Part shown: in pieces, positions 28,080 to 39,681 of the stretch
Numbering within the stretch: the first letter of the stretch is position 1
Layout of the letters: each line of letters begins with the position of its first letter
Source of the DNA: Linnemannia elongata
Taxonomy: Eukaryota > Mortierellomycota > Mortierellomycetes > Mortierellales > Mortierellaceae
Length of the DNA: 64,000 bases
Direction: 5' to 3'
NCBI GenBank assembly: GCA_036320915.1
Contig: JAXBDG010000004.1
Span: forward strand, 2,852,001-2,916,000
Translations under genes and position numbers: made by a program
The notes under the pieces: model-generated
Told to the model about the DNA's origin: nothing
Seen by the model: only the letters and a program-made list of their open reading frames with translations
The model's database searches: none

Positions 28080-31000
28080 CTAATCCTCGTCTTCATACCC
28101 ATCATCGTCTTCGAACTCATCAGCAGATCCACCGTTAGACCAATCGTCCGTCGCCTCTAGGCTTAATTGGCTAACACCATATTCAGGCGTAACACCATAT
28201 TCACTGCCATCTGGCAACCCCTTGACAAACAAACCACGCTGCGCCAACAACCTTTGGTGGATCGGGTCCAGACCAGTCGTACCTTCGAGAACGACACCTG
28301 CACTGCAAAGTCTCCTAAGATTGGTGCCCCAGAGCATCTTGACGGCCACAGGTTCATCGTCGCTCGATACTCGCCAAAGTCGAACAGACCCATCCTTGCT
28401 GGCTGTAGTGAACTCCGTCGGGACAACTGGATTCCAAGAGAGGCTCGTGATGTCACCATGAAACACGCAAAGCACAAATGTACTAGACCAGGTCTCAGTG
28501 TCGCCTTCGACCGACTGTCGATGCCAGAGAAGCACAACGCTGTCATCGTTGTAGGATGCCAGAAACTCACCGGTGGGCGAATAAGCTATGGTCATACTTG
28601 AAAAGGAACGAAACGCATTGGTAGGCACCTTCAACTTCAAATTGGGCTCATCCGACTGCAGGTTCCATAAGGCAATCGAGCGACTAGTGCCCAAAGCAAG
28701 CTGCTGACCATCAGGCGAAAAGTCGAATGCCATAAATCCATTTTTCATCGGCTTCTTCGACGTCGGGGGGTCTTTTGTCTGACAATCGAAAAACCAGACT
28801 GTTCCGTGGCCCGAGTTAATCGCAAGTTGATGTCCTTCTGGTGAAAATTTCAAGTCGGAGATCCAATCCCAATTGTCTCCACCTCCAACAAGAACGCGTC
28901 GCTGCTCCGTATCATGAAGGTCCCACAATTGTACAGTACCTCCGTCGGAAGAGGCAATCCAGCGACCACAGGTTGAATAGGCAAGAATCCTCACCGCGCT
29001 CGAATGCCCCTCCAAGACCGGTCCTGCTGCGCCAGTGCAACTATTCCACAACCGCACCGAACCATCATCGCACCCGGTTGCAATCCAATTGCTGTCCGCT
29101 GAGAACGTCAACGCTTTGATCGACTCTGGGTCCGGCAACTCAAACAACACTAATCCGCGCGCTCCAGTTGTAGCACTCTCTTGTCGGATAACACCCGAGC
29201 GATCGACAGAGAGGAGAGATAGGCCATCGAGAGAGTAGACCACCTGACGAGCGTTACCGATCTGATCCTGTATCACAATGCTGGAGGGACTAGAGCTCGC
29301 CTTCCATAGTCGTACCGCTCCGTCATCAGATGCTGACGCAATGGTAAGATTATCCGGAGAGAAGGCAATGTCCCATATATAGTACGAGTGATCGTTGAAC
29401 GTGGCAATCAAGTCGCCTGTGGATACGTCCCATAACTTCTCCTTGCGGTCCCTGCTGGCAGTGGCTATCAATTTTACGTTCGGAGAGAATGCGATTCCCG
29501 TAGCCAAGTCGGTGTGATCTTGTAGTAAAGGACCTGGCTTATCGGAGACAATATCCCACAGCCGCACATTGCCATTCTTGTGACCGGAGGCTATCCATCT
29601 GCCGTCTTGAGAGATGGCAAGTCTGCGAATCTTTCTCAACGAAGGACTCAAGACGACCCCTGGCTTTCCTGTCTCCGAGTCCCAAAACCGAATCGTCCCA
29701 TCCTTACTGCCCGATATAAGCTGCCGTCCATCCGGGGAAAACCTCACGCTCATAACTCGGGCAGTATGGCCTTTGAAAACAAAGACACACTCTCTCAACT
29801 CCGAATCCCACAATCGCACCGTCCTGTCGTAGCTGGCTGAGGCAATACGGTTACCGCAAGGCGAGTATACCAATGAACATACGGTACCAGTATGCCTCTT
29901 CATACGAAACGACTTCATGACTGCACAATGCCAATCCCACAACCGAATCTTTCCGTTCTTGTGTCCAGATACCATTCGTCCGCTGTCAGTGTCAGGCGAG
30001 AACGCAATAGATGTGACTCCGGTGACTGTGGTTGAACGGAGTAGTTTCCATGTGGAGGTGTCGTAAATATCGATTCCAATGCCATCACCAATTTCTTCCC
30101 ATACCGCCACTCCAATTATACTTCCATCCGGTGAGTAGGCACAGACTCTTACGGTATCGTCCATTCTGAGGTACGGCAGCTCTCCAAACTGGATGCCCTC
30201 TAGTTGTGCATTGCTCAGATTCGCTTGCCGCAACCAACTCCTCGAGAGATTGACACCCGTCAGGTCGGCTCCTTGGAACTGAGCAGAGTCGAACTGCCCG
30301 TCAGAAAGATCGGCGCCAGGGATCTTGATACCGCGAAGATCCTCGCCGTGGAAGGCAACACCGGCTTTGACCAGGATCGTGATGGCGTTGGTGGCGGCGA
30401 TGGCGGCACTGGAATCGGTCTTGGACTGGTCGATGGCATCGCGGAGTTGCTGTCCGAAAGTGGGATCTTGACTAACGCGCTCAGCCAAGAATTGCAGAAT
30501 CGACTGCTCATCGACAATATTCATCCGAGACAGACAAGTCATGAGGTCAGGACCCGGCTCGCGATCTTCACGTCCATCATCATCGCCATCATGATCAAGA
30601 GGGTCGTAGATAGTCCTAGAATAAAAGTACTCCAGTAGAGACCGATGGAGGAAGCGGAAGAAGGCACCGGATCGTATCACCGTACTCGACTCGCGAAGCA
30701 ACTTGGCTTGACCGGTCGGAGAAAAGAACGCCACCTTCCAGGTGTTTTTGTCGTGATTATGAGTGTACTTGACGACGGGGTTGCCTGCTTGCTCTAAGTA
30801 TATCGATACTGCAAGCCTCCTCTGGTAATCGACGCCGTGGTAGAGAAAGTTGTCCTCCATAATCATGTCCAGCTCTGCCCGCTCATCGTTGCTCAACGGA
30901 CTTGTATATAGTCTCTTCCGATTAACATAGAGCCATCGCTTGACGAAACCATCATAGAGTTGCACACGGGTGATTTTGATTGTGGAAAGATCCTTCTTGG

Positions 31001-33924
31001 TTTCGACAACAGAAGGAAGAGCATCCAGGGACAGAGTCAGGAGAAAGGGGTTCGAGACGAGATCCACGAGGTTAGGGATCCTAATCAACTTGTCAATATA
31101 GTCATCCGCGGTCCATGACGGTCGGTCATGAAAAAGGTCGACTGTAGGCAGCCCCTTGACATACTCTTCGACGTATTGCTGGATCTGAGCTTTGGAAAAC
31201 GCGGCAACGACAGCTTCCTGGAAGAGATCCGTTACAACACTCTGATATCGATCGATGGGCTGAGGTTGGAAGCGAGAGCGATAGTCTTGTCCTAGGTACT
31301 GGGTACGACAGCTAATAACCATCTTGACGTTCCATTGTCCTGGTCGGTTGAACTGATTGGTGGTGTGAATGTTGACATTGAGCTGACTTTCGTCGTATCC
31401 ATCGCAGATGAGAATAAACTGTCGGTGAAGCTTCAGCTCCCAAATCTGATCCTCTGAAAAGTTGAGGTACTGAAGCTGCTTCTCGATGAGGTCATGGGCT
31501 GGATTATCGATAGTAGGGAGATTGATATAGAGTGGGATAAGCCCGTGCTTCTTATAGGACTTCCATAGAGTATGCTCCAATTCAAGGTTGAACGTTGACT
31601 TGCCCGCACCAGAATCTCCAAGCACTAGGAACACCTGTCGCTCACTGGCTAAGAACTCCAAAACCTTCTCCTTGAGCTGAAACAGGTTGTCGTCGGACGC
31701 CTGTAAGCTAAGTTTCGCCTGAGGATGGATGTAAACACCTCTCGTGCGTTCTTTAAGGCGCTGGAGTCTCAGACTGAGCAAATCAAAGTCGACATCGGGA
31801 ATGGCCAGGACTCGGGCGAGCATTGGAGACGACGCAGGTAGAAGAAGGTGGTTCCTGAGCGGATAAGGAAGACGGATAGCGGTATCCTGGTCCTGGTTAA
31901 GGACCTTCAACAGAGCAAGGGCGTTGTCACTGACAGCCTTGCAATCAGAGGCGCAGAGTTGGCGGATGATGTTTAGCATCCAGGTCTTGACGTTCTCATC
32001 CTGGCCCCATAGTGGATCATTCCTGTAAAGCTCCCCAAGAAGAACGATTGCTTGCAGGCGAACGTTGGTATCCCAGATGGTTTCATTGGCGATCTCACCC
32101 AGCAGTTGGCAAATACCCCACTGAAACAAGGGATCACGATGGCAAGGTGCCTCATATATAAGCGTGTTGAGATCCTTGAGTTGCCCAGCTTGAGCAAGGG
32201 CGTAAGCGACACGGACGGCGGTGTACCACGGACGCTTCTGACCAGACCCGAATCCCTCTTTCATGCTCTCTAGAACGCCTCGGCCACTCTCCATCAGCGA
32301 GCAGACACCATTGTAGACGGCACCAGCAACCTCAACAACACCACCAAAGGTCGCCTGCAGCTTTGCAAGTCCTTCGAGAATTGCTCCCAGATCCAGCTTG
32401 AACGCGGCCGAGACTTTAACCAATCCGTCTACAGCCCCAGTAGTGTGTCGGAGTACTGACTGCAGCGGCGATTCATTGTTTGGGACATACTGCAGTGCTT
32501 GGAACGCGTAGCATGCCTGGTACATCAAGTAGGGATCTGAGCTGGCCCTCAATCCCGATAACACCCCAGACAATGGCTCGTGCGCCTCAACTCGATTCAA
32601 GTCCTTGACCTTGTGCTCCGCCATAACATCGAGCAGCCTCGAGACAGCCAACGTGAGATGGAAAGGATGCATTGATGATTGCTGGTGGGTGTCTTGCAGA
32701 CGAACTCTAATGACGCGGAGAATCTTTACCAGGTCGTCAGGGAGCAGAGCCTCGAAGGGAGCGGACTGTATCAATTGCACCAGTCCCTGCAACAAATCGA
32801 CGTCTAGAAGTACGGTCTGGTCGAATGCCGTGATGATGGACGACAGCAGCCTGCGATAGTGCTCGTTGGTGAGTACTGGCCCAATGAGTACCATTTCCGC
32901 AATCTCAATCGAGTCCTTGGAGGTGTCCTTTGCAAACTCCTCCACCATGCGAACTCCGAGCCAGCGGAAACGTTCTTGCTCGACGGGATCCTGCTTTATG
33001 GCATCGAGCCAGGCAAGTTGGGCAGGAATAGCAGACCACAGGGCGTGCGATGGATCCTCTTGCTGATCGATGGTATCAACACCGTTGAGGAGCAAGCCAA
33101 GACATAGGGAAAGCTGAGGAGTGGTTTCAATACGGGATCCGATCTCAGGCGGAGAAACGAGGCTGACAGGTGGACCCATGTTCTTCAGGAAGATATTCAA
33201 GCGAGGCACGGCCGGCAGAGAGGACTGAACATTGGCAACAGGGCTCTTGACCTCGGTGGTGGAGACATGTCCAATGTCAACAATGCTGGAGACAGTATGC
33301 TCGGTGTCGGCAGTGTCAGAGTCCTTATGCTCAATGTTACTACTGTACTGAGTACTGACAGTCGAGAGGTGATGAAGAGTCGCGTTAGTGCTCTGGCACT
33401 GCTTGACCTCGGGCTTTGAGCTAGTCGACCGAAAAAAGTTAAAGATCTTGTCACCCTTGCGTACATGGTGCGAAGAGGTAGACTTGCTGTCGTGCTGTGA
33501 GGTTGGATGTGATTCCTTTGACATGGCGTTGTGCACTAATAGTACATAGAGTGACAGTTAGCCTTTAGGTAGTGTTGTAGTGATACAAAAACGTCAAAAA
33601 GCGCAATGCCATTGTTGCTTCTATTTACCTTGAAGGATATCAAAGTTTTTTGCTGAGTGTTCGAGATTGGACAAGGTTGAAACGAGGTGGTACAGAAGGA
33701 GTCGAAAAAAAAGATGATATACAAGACTCTATCGCATAAAGGAAGACATAGCGTGATGAGCCAATGCGACCAGGCAACACCATGGTAATCCGCGGAGTCG
33801 ATTGAACAAAAAACTCACACTGGGAGGTGAGACGGAGCTGGTAGTATTGCTTACTTGCTTGCTTGGCGTGTTTGGCTAGTTTGGCTGCAGGGCGGTGCGC
33901 GCTCGGGAAGAAATCTACATCCAT
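28080..33924 (-). CDS. NACHT NTPase with pentapeptide and WD40 repeats (NLR-like / STAND protein)
   Basis: Three exons join in frame: 33819-33924 (ATG at 33924), 33629-33652 (24 nt) and 28080-33535, giving 1,861 residues. After about 150 Ser/Thr-rich residues comes a helical-repeat region (about 155-650). A NACHT NTPase follows, with Walker A GDSGAGKST at 683-691, Walker B FILICDGYDE near 750 and a sensor-like VISCRTQYLG. Beyond it are FRFLHRSLLEYF, then pentapeptide repeats (GADLSDGQF, GADLTGVNL) near 1110-1160. About 14 WD40 blades (about 1170-1785) and an acidic tail complete the protein. The architecture matches fungal STAND/NLR-like proteins, in which WD40 repeats sense and NACHT oligomerises in incompatibility, death or immune signalling. 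The function here is inferred. The reading frame is intact over 5.4 kb. Confidence 0.92.
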
Positions 33925-36257
33925 ACTGAGTGTTGGTCAATGGTTGGTGAAGAAACCCTATGTGTTCACCAAACAGTGGCAAGGGGTCAACGAGGGCCTT
34001 ACCTGAGTGACAAATAAGGGAAGTGGTTCTTTTTAGTTGTTTCTCGGTAGTTGTGGACTGACGCTTGTGAGACTAGAAACGACAATGACAATTATACTGT
34101 GAGATGGAACGAATTAGCACGCGCTAAACAAAGCATCCTATTGCAACTGTCCAAGGATGAAAATGTAATCACGTACCTGGCGAGGACGTTTTGTGTTTTT
34201 TGTATTTTTGTGGTTGGCAGGATAGGATAACGAAAGGAGACAGGAGCGGAATTTCTTCTTAGCGGGCAAGGTGACGACTACTGGTTGAAGGGCGAAGAGT
34301 TGATGTTATGATGTGTTTTGCGGTGATAAGCGTAGTATGTAACGTTGGAATACTGGACATGAGTGAGTTGTACCTCTCTAAGCTTGGAATGCTCGGTGCC
34401 TGTTAGGTACAAGACGGACAAGCACGCAGGAAGGCGATTGACTGAGAGATGGAGGGACGTTGGAATGACCAACAGGTGCTATTGTGGGCAAGGGATGCAA
34501 TGAAGGAAATGGAAACAGATTATGAAGACGAATGAATGATGTGTGTACTGGCAGATGGAGTAAGGTGAGGGTTGCAAGGAGAACCTACAGTGAGAGGGAG
34601 GGGGAAAGAGACAGAGAGAAAGAAGAAAGAAATTTACGACAGAGATGCGCCATGGTATGCGTGTGAATCTTCGCCTGTGCTTTGTGTTTTTGTTTGTTTC
34701 TTTCCCTTCTCCTCAGGCGAACAAGCGAACGACGCCTTCACGCATGATGCTCTCAATCTTGTTTATGCTTTGCCATATTTTCCTTCCTTTCCATACGTCG
34801 ATTCTCCATCTCTCTTTCGTTCTAGCGTGGTGAGAAAAAGCACTCGACAGGTAACGTTAGCACATATGAAGGATATGAGCGCCTGTAGGGCGAGACATTC
34901 ACATACATACCATATAAATTCACTAGTATAATAGTCGTTAATAGAGGACGAACAAATATAAAACGCGGAATGAAAGGGTACCGCGACAGGCTTCCCTGTC
35001 GTGTCTCCTTTACCGACAGACCTACGATCTCGTTATTGCAAACCCTCCTCTACCTCGTCGATTTATGAGTGCCATAATATCGTAGGCCTACATAGGCTGG
35101 GTTATGTAATATCATTTTAGTATGAACAGGCCTCGCTTTTACTGGTTATGGATGATGAAAAGACATGGATTAGCTGTAAATGCGCCTATCATTTTGTATA
35201 CCTTTCTATGGATACTCACAATTACCTGCACAACCACCTCGATATGATGCGTCTACAAGGTCACAATAGTCAAGAAACAATGTCATTCATGAATATCAAT
35301 TTAATACAACTTAGGCGTGAATACGAAGTGGTATTGTGGCAGGTAAACGAATATTCAAATGTCCGAGTTCCTTTATGAAGGAGGGTAGTGAGATGATGGT
35401 TTTGGCCTTTCTTTCCTTGCTGCGAATGCAGTCAGTCATTTGCCATACTCTTTTGTTGAGTTGAACTCACTTGGGCTTACTTTGGCAATCAGTCGTTGAT
35501 TTGATATTGTTCACCGTTTGTTCCTTTTCAACTTTTCTCTCCTTTAGTGTAGGCTGTATTTTCCCTATCATCATCATCGCGTGCGTCGCGTCTATCCTCA
35601 GTTTGAACCATCACTTGCTGTCGATATTCTCGCCTTCGCCTTCGCCTTTTTTTTATTTTTTTTTTTAATTTTTTTTTTGTGCGTTCCATTCTCTTTTCTG
35701 CTTTCATCAGTAACCTAAACCCTGATTTTCAGCAGGGGTATCAAGTTTTGTTATCGTTTCCATTCCTTCGTCATTGTCCTTCTATTCTATGAAACGAAGA
35801 CAGTCTATGGTATTTCTAGCTAGCAAGCGACAAACGCCATCTCTGTTCCCTGTTAGTTTCTTTGATGTTTTTGTGCGTCCCCTATGTCGTTTTTTTCGCA
35901 AGAGGACCTGAGTATAAGTACATCTGTAATAAACGGAAACGGGGTCGTTCATTGACTATGAAAAGAAGATGTCGAGATGGCGATGACGGTGCCCTTGGAT
36001 TATCTTGAGTTGTGAATGCCTTGTGTATGTAGGTCGAAAAGGCGATGTGCTTTGTATGGCCTGGAAGTTCAGACAGTGGTAGAAAGCGATTTCCGAAACA
36101 CAACTTGGAGGGGTTTGTCGGAAGGGTGAAAAGACAAAAATTGGTGGCGTGAAAAATATGCAAAAGGAGCCCTGACGTTTTGTTGTTCTTTATTCCTTTG
36201 TTGTCGCTTATCCGTGATCAAAAAGGACAAGGAAGCGAGGAGTGAGTAAAAACCCAT
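33925..36257. other. Upstream region of the NACHT gene, probable spliced leader exons, then empty
   Basis: On the minus strand, 33925-34260 contains several donor and acceptor consensus sites, for example CAG-GTAAGG near 34000, CAG just before the start at 33924, and CCAG-GTACGTG near 34175. These suggest untranslated leader exons of the NACHT gene. From about 34600 to 36257 I saw only short open frames and T-rich tracts, and no recognisable gene or RNA. Confidence 0.4.
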
Positions 36258-36905
36258 TTAAGGAGCTGCAGCAGCTAGGAGGACAGCGGTGACTGCATCG
36301 GCTGCAGAATCTATCCCTCCTCCAGCAACGGCAGTAGCAGTTGTTGATGCTGACGTGGCAACAGAGACAGCAGTGGCAGCAGCCTTGGGAGCGAGGGCCG
36401 AGTAATTCGTTCCTGCTTTAATAACCGTCGCCAATGGCTCGCCTCCTCCAAGGATACGAAGGAAGGACTCAAGGTAATCTTCGATCGAGGTGAGGATCGC
36501 GGGGAGTTGGAGTCCGAAGGTTGAGGTAGGAGATCCGTCCATGTGTCGTATGGGGTCAAAGATGTGAAAGCTGTTGAGGTCGAGCCAACACCGGTCAGCA
36601 CCCCAATAGCACGTTGTTGAGAAGAGCAGGATCACCGTGAACACGCAATACACGCTATCAAAAAGTGAACGATCGGAAAACGAAGTAGATTAGTAAGTGA
36701 GCTCTTGATACGCGTCGTGTATATCTGCCTTGCCAACTTTCGGTGCTGAAAAAAAACAAGGCTTGTGTTGTGAGATAGTTAAGTGTGTGTTTTACCATGG
36801 CCTGTGATGGCGGTAGAGGGAGATGTAGTATAGGATGACAAAGTAGGGCGCTGTGCTGGGAAATGGGAGCAGCAACAGCGGCAAGAAGGCACGGATGCAG
36901 TACAT
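36258..36905 (-). CDS. Small hydrophobic membrane protein, unrecognised
   Basis: Two exons (36796-36905 and 36258-36654) join in frame through a GT-AG intron and give 168 residues. The N-terminus (MYCIRAFLPLLLLPFP) is a strong hydrophobic segment that could be a signal peptide or membrane helix. It is followed by PYFVILYYISLY and then VYCVFTVILLFSTTCYW. A Trp/Cys-containing polar region and a Ser/Thr/Ala-rich C-terminus end in AAAAP. Two to three membrane spans are likely. I do not know the family. It lies head-to-head with the PA2G4 homologue across about 600 nt. Confidence 0.55.
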
Positions 36906-37508
36906 TTTCTCTGTTGTGTTATGTGTGTATATAAAGGTGTAGAGTGTAGGATGAGTGTGTTGATGAGCTGGGTGTTGGTGTGGATATGAGAGTTGTTGAC
37001 TGTTGGGTCCTGCTTGATGGCTGAAGATGCTGGTCGTGAGTAAAAAGAATGAAGGATGTGAGTGGAAGTGAGTGAGAAAATTGAACAGCGGTGAGTTGAG
37101 TTGATGCTAAAGTGTTCAGAGTAAGAACAGAGTGAGCAGGGGTTGTTGTACTCGTCCCTGTTCCTCCTTCCTCTTCCTTGGCTTCCTTGCTTGTTCACTT
37201 TCTTTTGGCTTTTGTGTACAAGACAAAGTATCGCTGTAGTGACAGTCTGCCATGAAATTCTGCACGTGATAAATTAGTCACGTGCTCTCTACCAAGTCCT
37301 TTGTGATGTTTTCTGCCTGCCTTTCGGCTTGAAGCCACAAAAAAAAAAAAAAAAAGGTGCCTCTCTTTCACTTTTTTTTTTGTTGTTGCTGAGTTTCGTT
37401 GGTTTGAGAAGGTCGTTGTTCACAGCTTTGCTTTCATTCTCTCTTTGTTCATTCCTCCCACATCCTCATCTCCCTCTTCTTTTACACAACACACACAACA
37501 TACCCACA
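36906..37508. other. Divergent promoter region with paired E-boxes
   Basis: The start codons of the small membrane protein and the PA2G4 homologue face away across this gap. It includes the paired CACGTG palindrome at 37262-37285, an A run near 37338-37354 and a pyrimidine-rich leader before the ATG at 37509. Confidence 0.55.
37262..37285. promoter_or_regulatory. Inverted pair of CACGTG E-boxes
   Basis: Arms gcacgtga and tcacgtgc form a perfect inverted repeat around an 8-nt AT-rich spacer. Each arm contains CACGTG, the site bound by bHLH factors such as Cbf1 or Pho4 in yeasts. The site is about 225 nt upstream of the PA2G4-homologue ATG and about 360 nt from the divergent start. Confidence 0.5.
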
Positions 37509-39421
37509 ATGGACATGGATCAAGTTGTAAGGACATGAACACTTGGACACAACGAAACACACCTCAACTAAGTGGAACAGTGCACAAGAAATAGTCACTG
37601 CGAACTTTTTTTCTTCTGTCCACTTCTCGGACTTGTTGACTTGCTTGCTTGCAAGGAGGAGACATAAGACTCGACTCGCCTTTCGCACAACACAAGGAAC
37701 AACGATATAACAAAGAGACAAAGAGACTGACCATGTACCTCCTTCATCGGCTACTTTCAAACACAAACAGGAACTCTACGCTCAAAAGTCAGACATTGAC
37801 AACAACTTGTCTGACCCCACCGTCATTGCCAAGTACCGTCTTGCCGCTGATATTGCCCAAGGTGAGCTATCCGCTAGCATCTCGGCCATTAAAAGAGTCA
37901 TACTCGATTTACTAAAGCATGAAGATACGAACAATTCACTAATAGCGATCTTCAATTGGCTACACAATAGATGCTTTGACCAAGGTTGTTGCTCGTGTTG
38001 CTGACGGTGTCCGTGTCAGCGAGTTGTGCGCCTTCGGTGATGAGGTCATCCTCTCCTACGTACGTTTCCTACTACTGCGGCTTTTGTTCTTTGAACCCTA
38101 TTCATGGCAAGGGTAGAGAACTACGAGATCAGATCCAGGAGACAGCTCAATTCTAACCTTCAACATCTTGAAACTTCCACTAATAGACCTCCAAGGTTTA
38201 CAACAAGAACAGTGTTGAGAAGGGAATTGCTTTCCCCACTATGGTCTCTGTCAATGACTGCGTCGAGTACTACTCCCCTACTGGCGATGCTGGCGATGAC
38301 TATGTCCTCCGCACCGGAGATGTCGTCAAGATGTATGTACCACAGGATCATACTCGACTTCTTGCTTGGATCGTATATCTGGCGCTATGAACCGCCTTCT
38401 AGAATTCAAGTTCTCACCTTCTACTTACTTTCCTTCAAATCAAATAGTGAATTGGGAGCTCACATCGATGGTTACATGGCCACCAACGGCCACACCACTG
38501 TTATCAACGCCAACCCCGCTGCCCCCATTGAGGGACGCGCTGCCGATGTCGTCTGCGCCGCCCACTTTGCCGCTGAGGCCGCTCTCCGTTTGATGAAGAT
38601 TGGCAACAACAACATTCAGGTCCAGGAGGCGATCGCCGAGGCCGCCGCCCTCTTCAACTGCAGCCCCGTCACCGGAACTGCCTCGAACGAGGTCAAGCGT
38701 TACGTTATTGCCACGGAGAAGATGATCATGAACGTTCCCGATGAGGAGAACCGCCCCGTCCAGGACTTTGTCTTTGTCGCCAACGAGGCCTACACCCTCA
38801 ACATCTTGATCAGCTCTGGAGACGGTACCTGCCGCGAGGGTGCCATGAAGCCCACTGTCTTTTCTCGCAACGTTCACCAAAACTACAACTTGAAGCTCAA
38901 GTCTGCCCGTGCCGCCTTTAACGAGATCAGCAACGACTTTGGCGTCTTCCCCTTCTCCATCCGGTACGCCTTTTTCCCAATTTTATTTCGGAATTCAGGA
39001 GTATTCATGTTCTTTGTGGTGCCTGAACTTTTGATTTGATTTCACGGATGTAACTAACCTGTCCTTCCCGTTCTTTTTGAATAATAGTGCTTTGGAGAAC
39101 AAGCGCCACCGTCTGGGAGTCACTGAGCTCGCCTCGCACCAGCTCTTGACCCCTTACCCCGTCTACTACACCCGTGCTTCGGACAGAGTTGCCCAGTTCA
39201 AGATGACGGTCTTGATCGCTGCCAACGGCACTACCCGTATCACACCCGCCCTCCCCTTGCCCTATGTCCACTCCGCCTACACCATCCCCTCGGACTCTGC
39301 CATCGCCCAGTTGTTGGCCACTGATGCTGGTGTCAAGACTGTCAAGTCTGGCAAGGCCCTCACTGGCATCGGTGCCACTGAGGTCGCTGCCCCCGCTCAG
39401 GGCATGGATGTTGATATGTAA
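37509..39421 (+). CDS. PA2G4/Ebp1 homologue (M24 peptidase-like fold, non-peptidase)
   Basis: Six exons (37509-37526, 37771-37861, 37971-38059, 38187-38332, 38448-38963, 39088-39421) join in frame and encode 397 residues, close to the 394 of human PA2G4. The N-terminus reads ELYAQKSDIDNNLSDPTVIA, then KYRLAADIAQ, KVVARVADGVRVSELC and ELGAHIDGYMATNGHT. It continues through the pita-bread fold with PTVFSRN. The family is related to methionine aminopeptidases but lacks the full metal ligand set. It binds ribosomes and nucleic acid; S. pombe Cdb4 is the curved-DNA-binding relative. Its likely role is in ribosome biogenesis or translation. The C-terminus ends MDVDM instead of the longer basic tail of animal proteins. 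Codon choice is biased toward C-ending codons, which suggests high expression. Confidence 0.93.
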
Positions 39422-39681
39422 AAAGAGATTCAGATTGTTGAACTGAAAAAGATACTTAACATTTCCCATCCCCCATACCTTCGTTCTTTTTCTTCCTTTT
39501 CTCATCATCCCCAGCTTGTATTACTTGTTCCCTCGCACTCGACTTCTCCTCTTCGTTCTCTTTTTTTTTCGCATTTGCATTGTATTATCACAGATAGAAT
39601 AATAAAATTTCATTTCTATTTCATTCAAAAACTCAACAAAAAGAGTAACCAAAAGAGGGTAAATATGTGTGCGTACTACTT

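Noticed and set aside
28163..28601. Overlapping open frames on both strands within the WD40 part of the NACHT gene
   Set aside because: They are shadows of the long intact coding frame, with no independent motif.
34970..35070. GC-rich segment with short inverted pieces considered as a tRNA
   Set aside because: No acceptor stem plus T-loop (GGTTCGA-like) arrangement could be drawn, and no B-box was seen.
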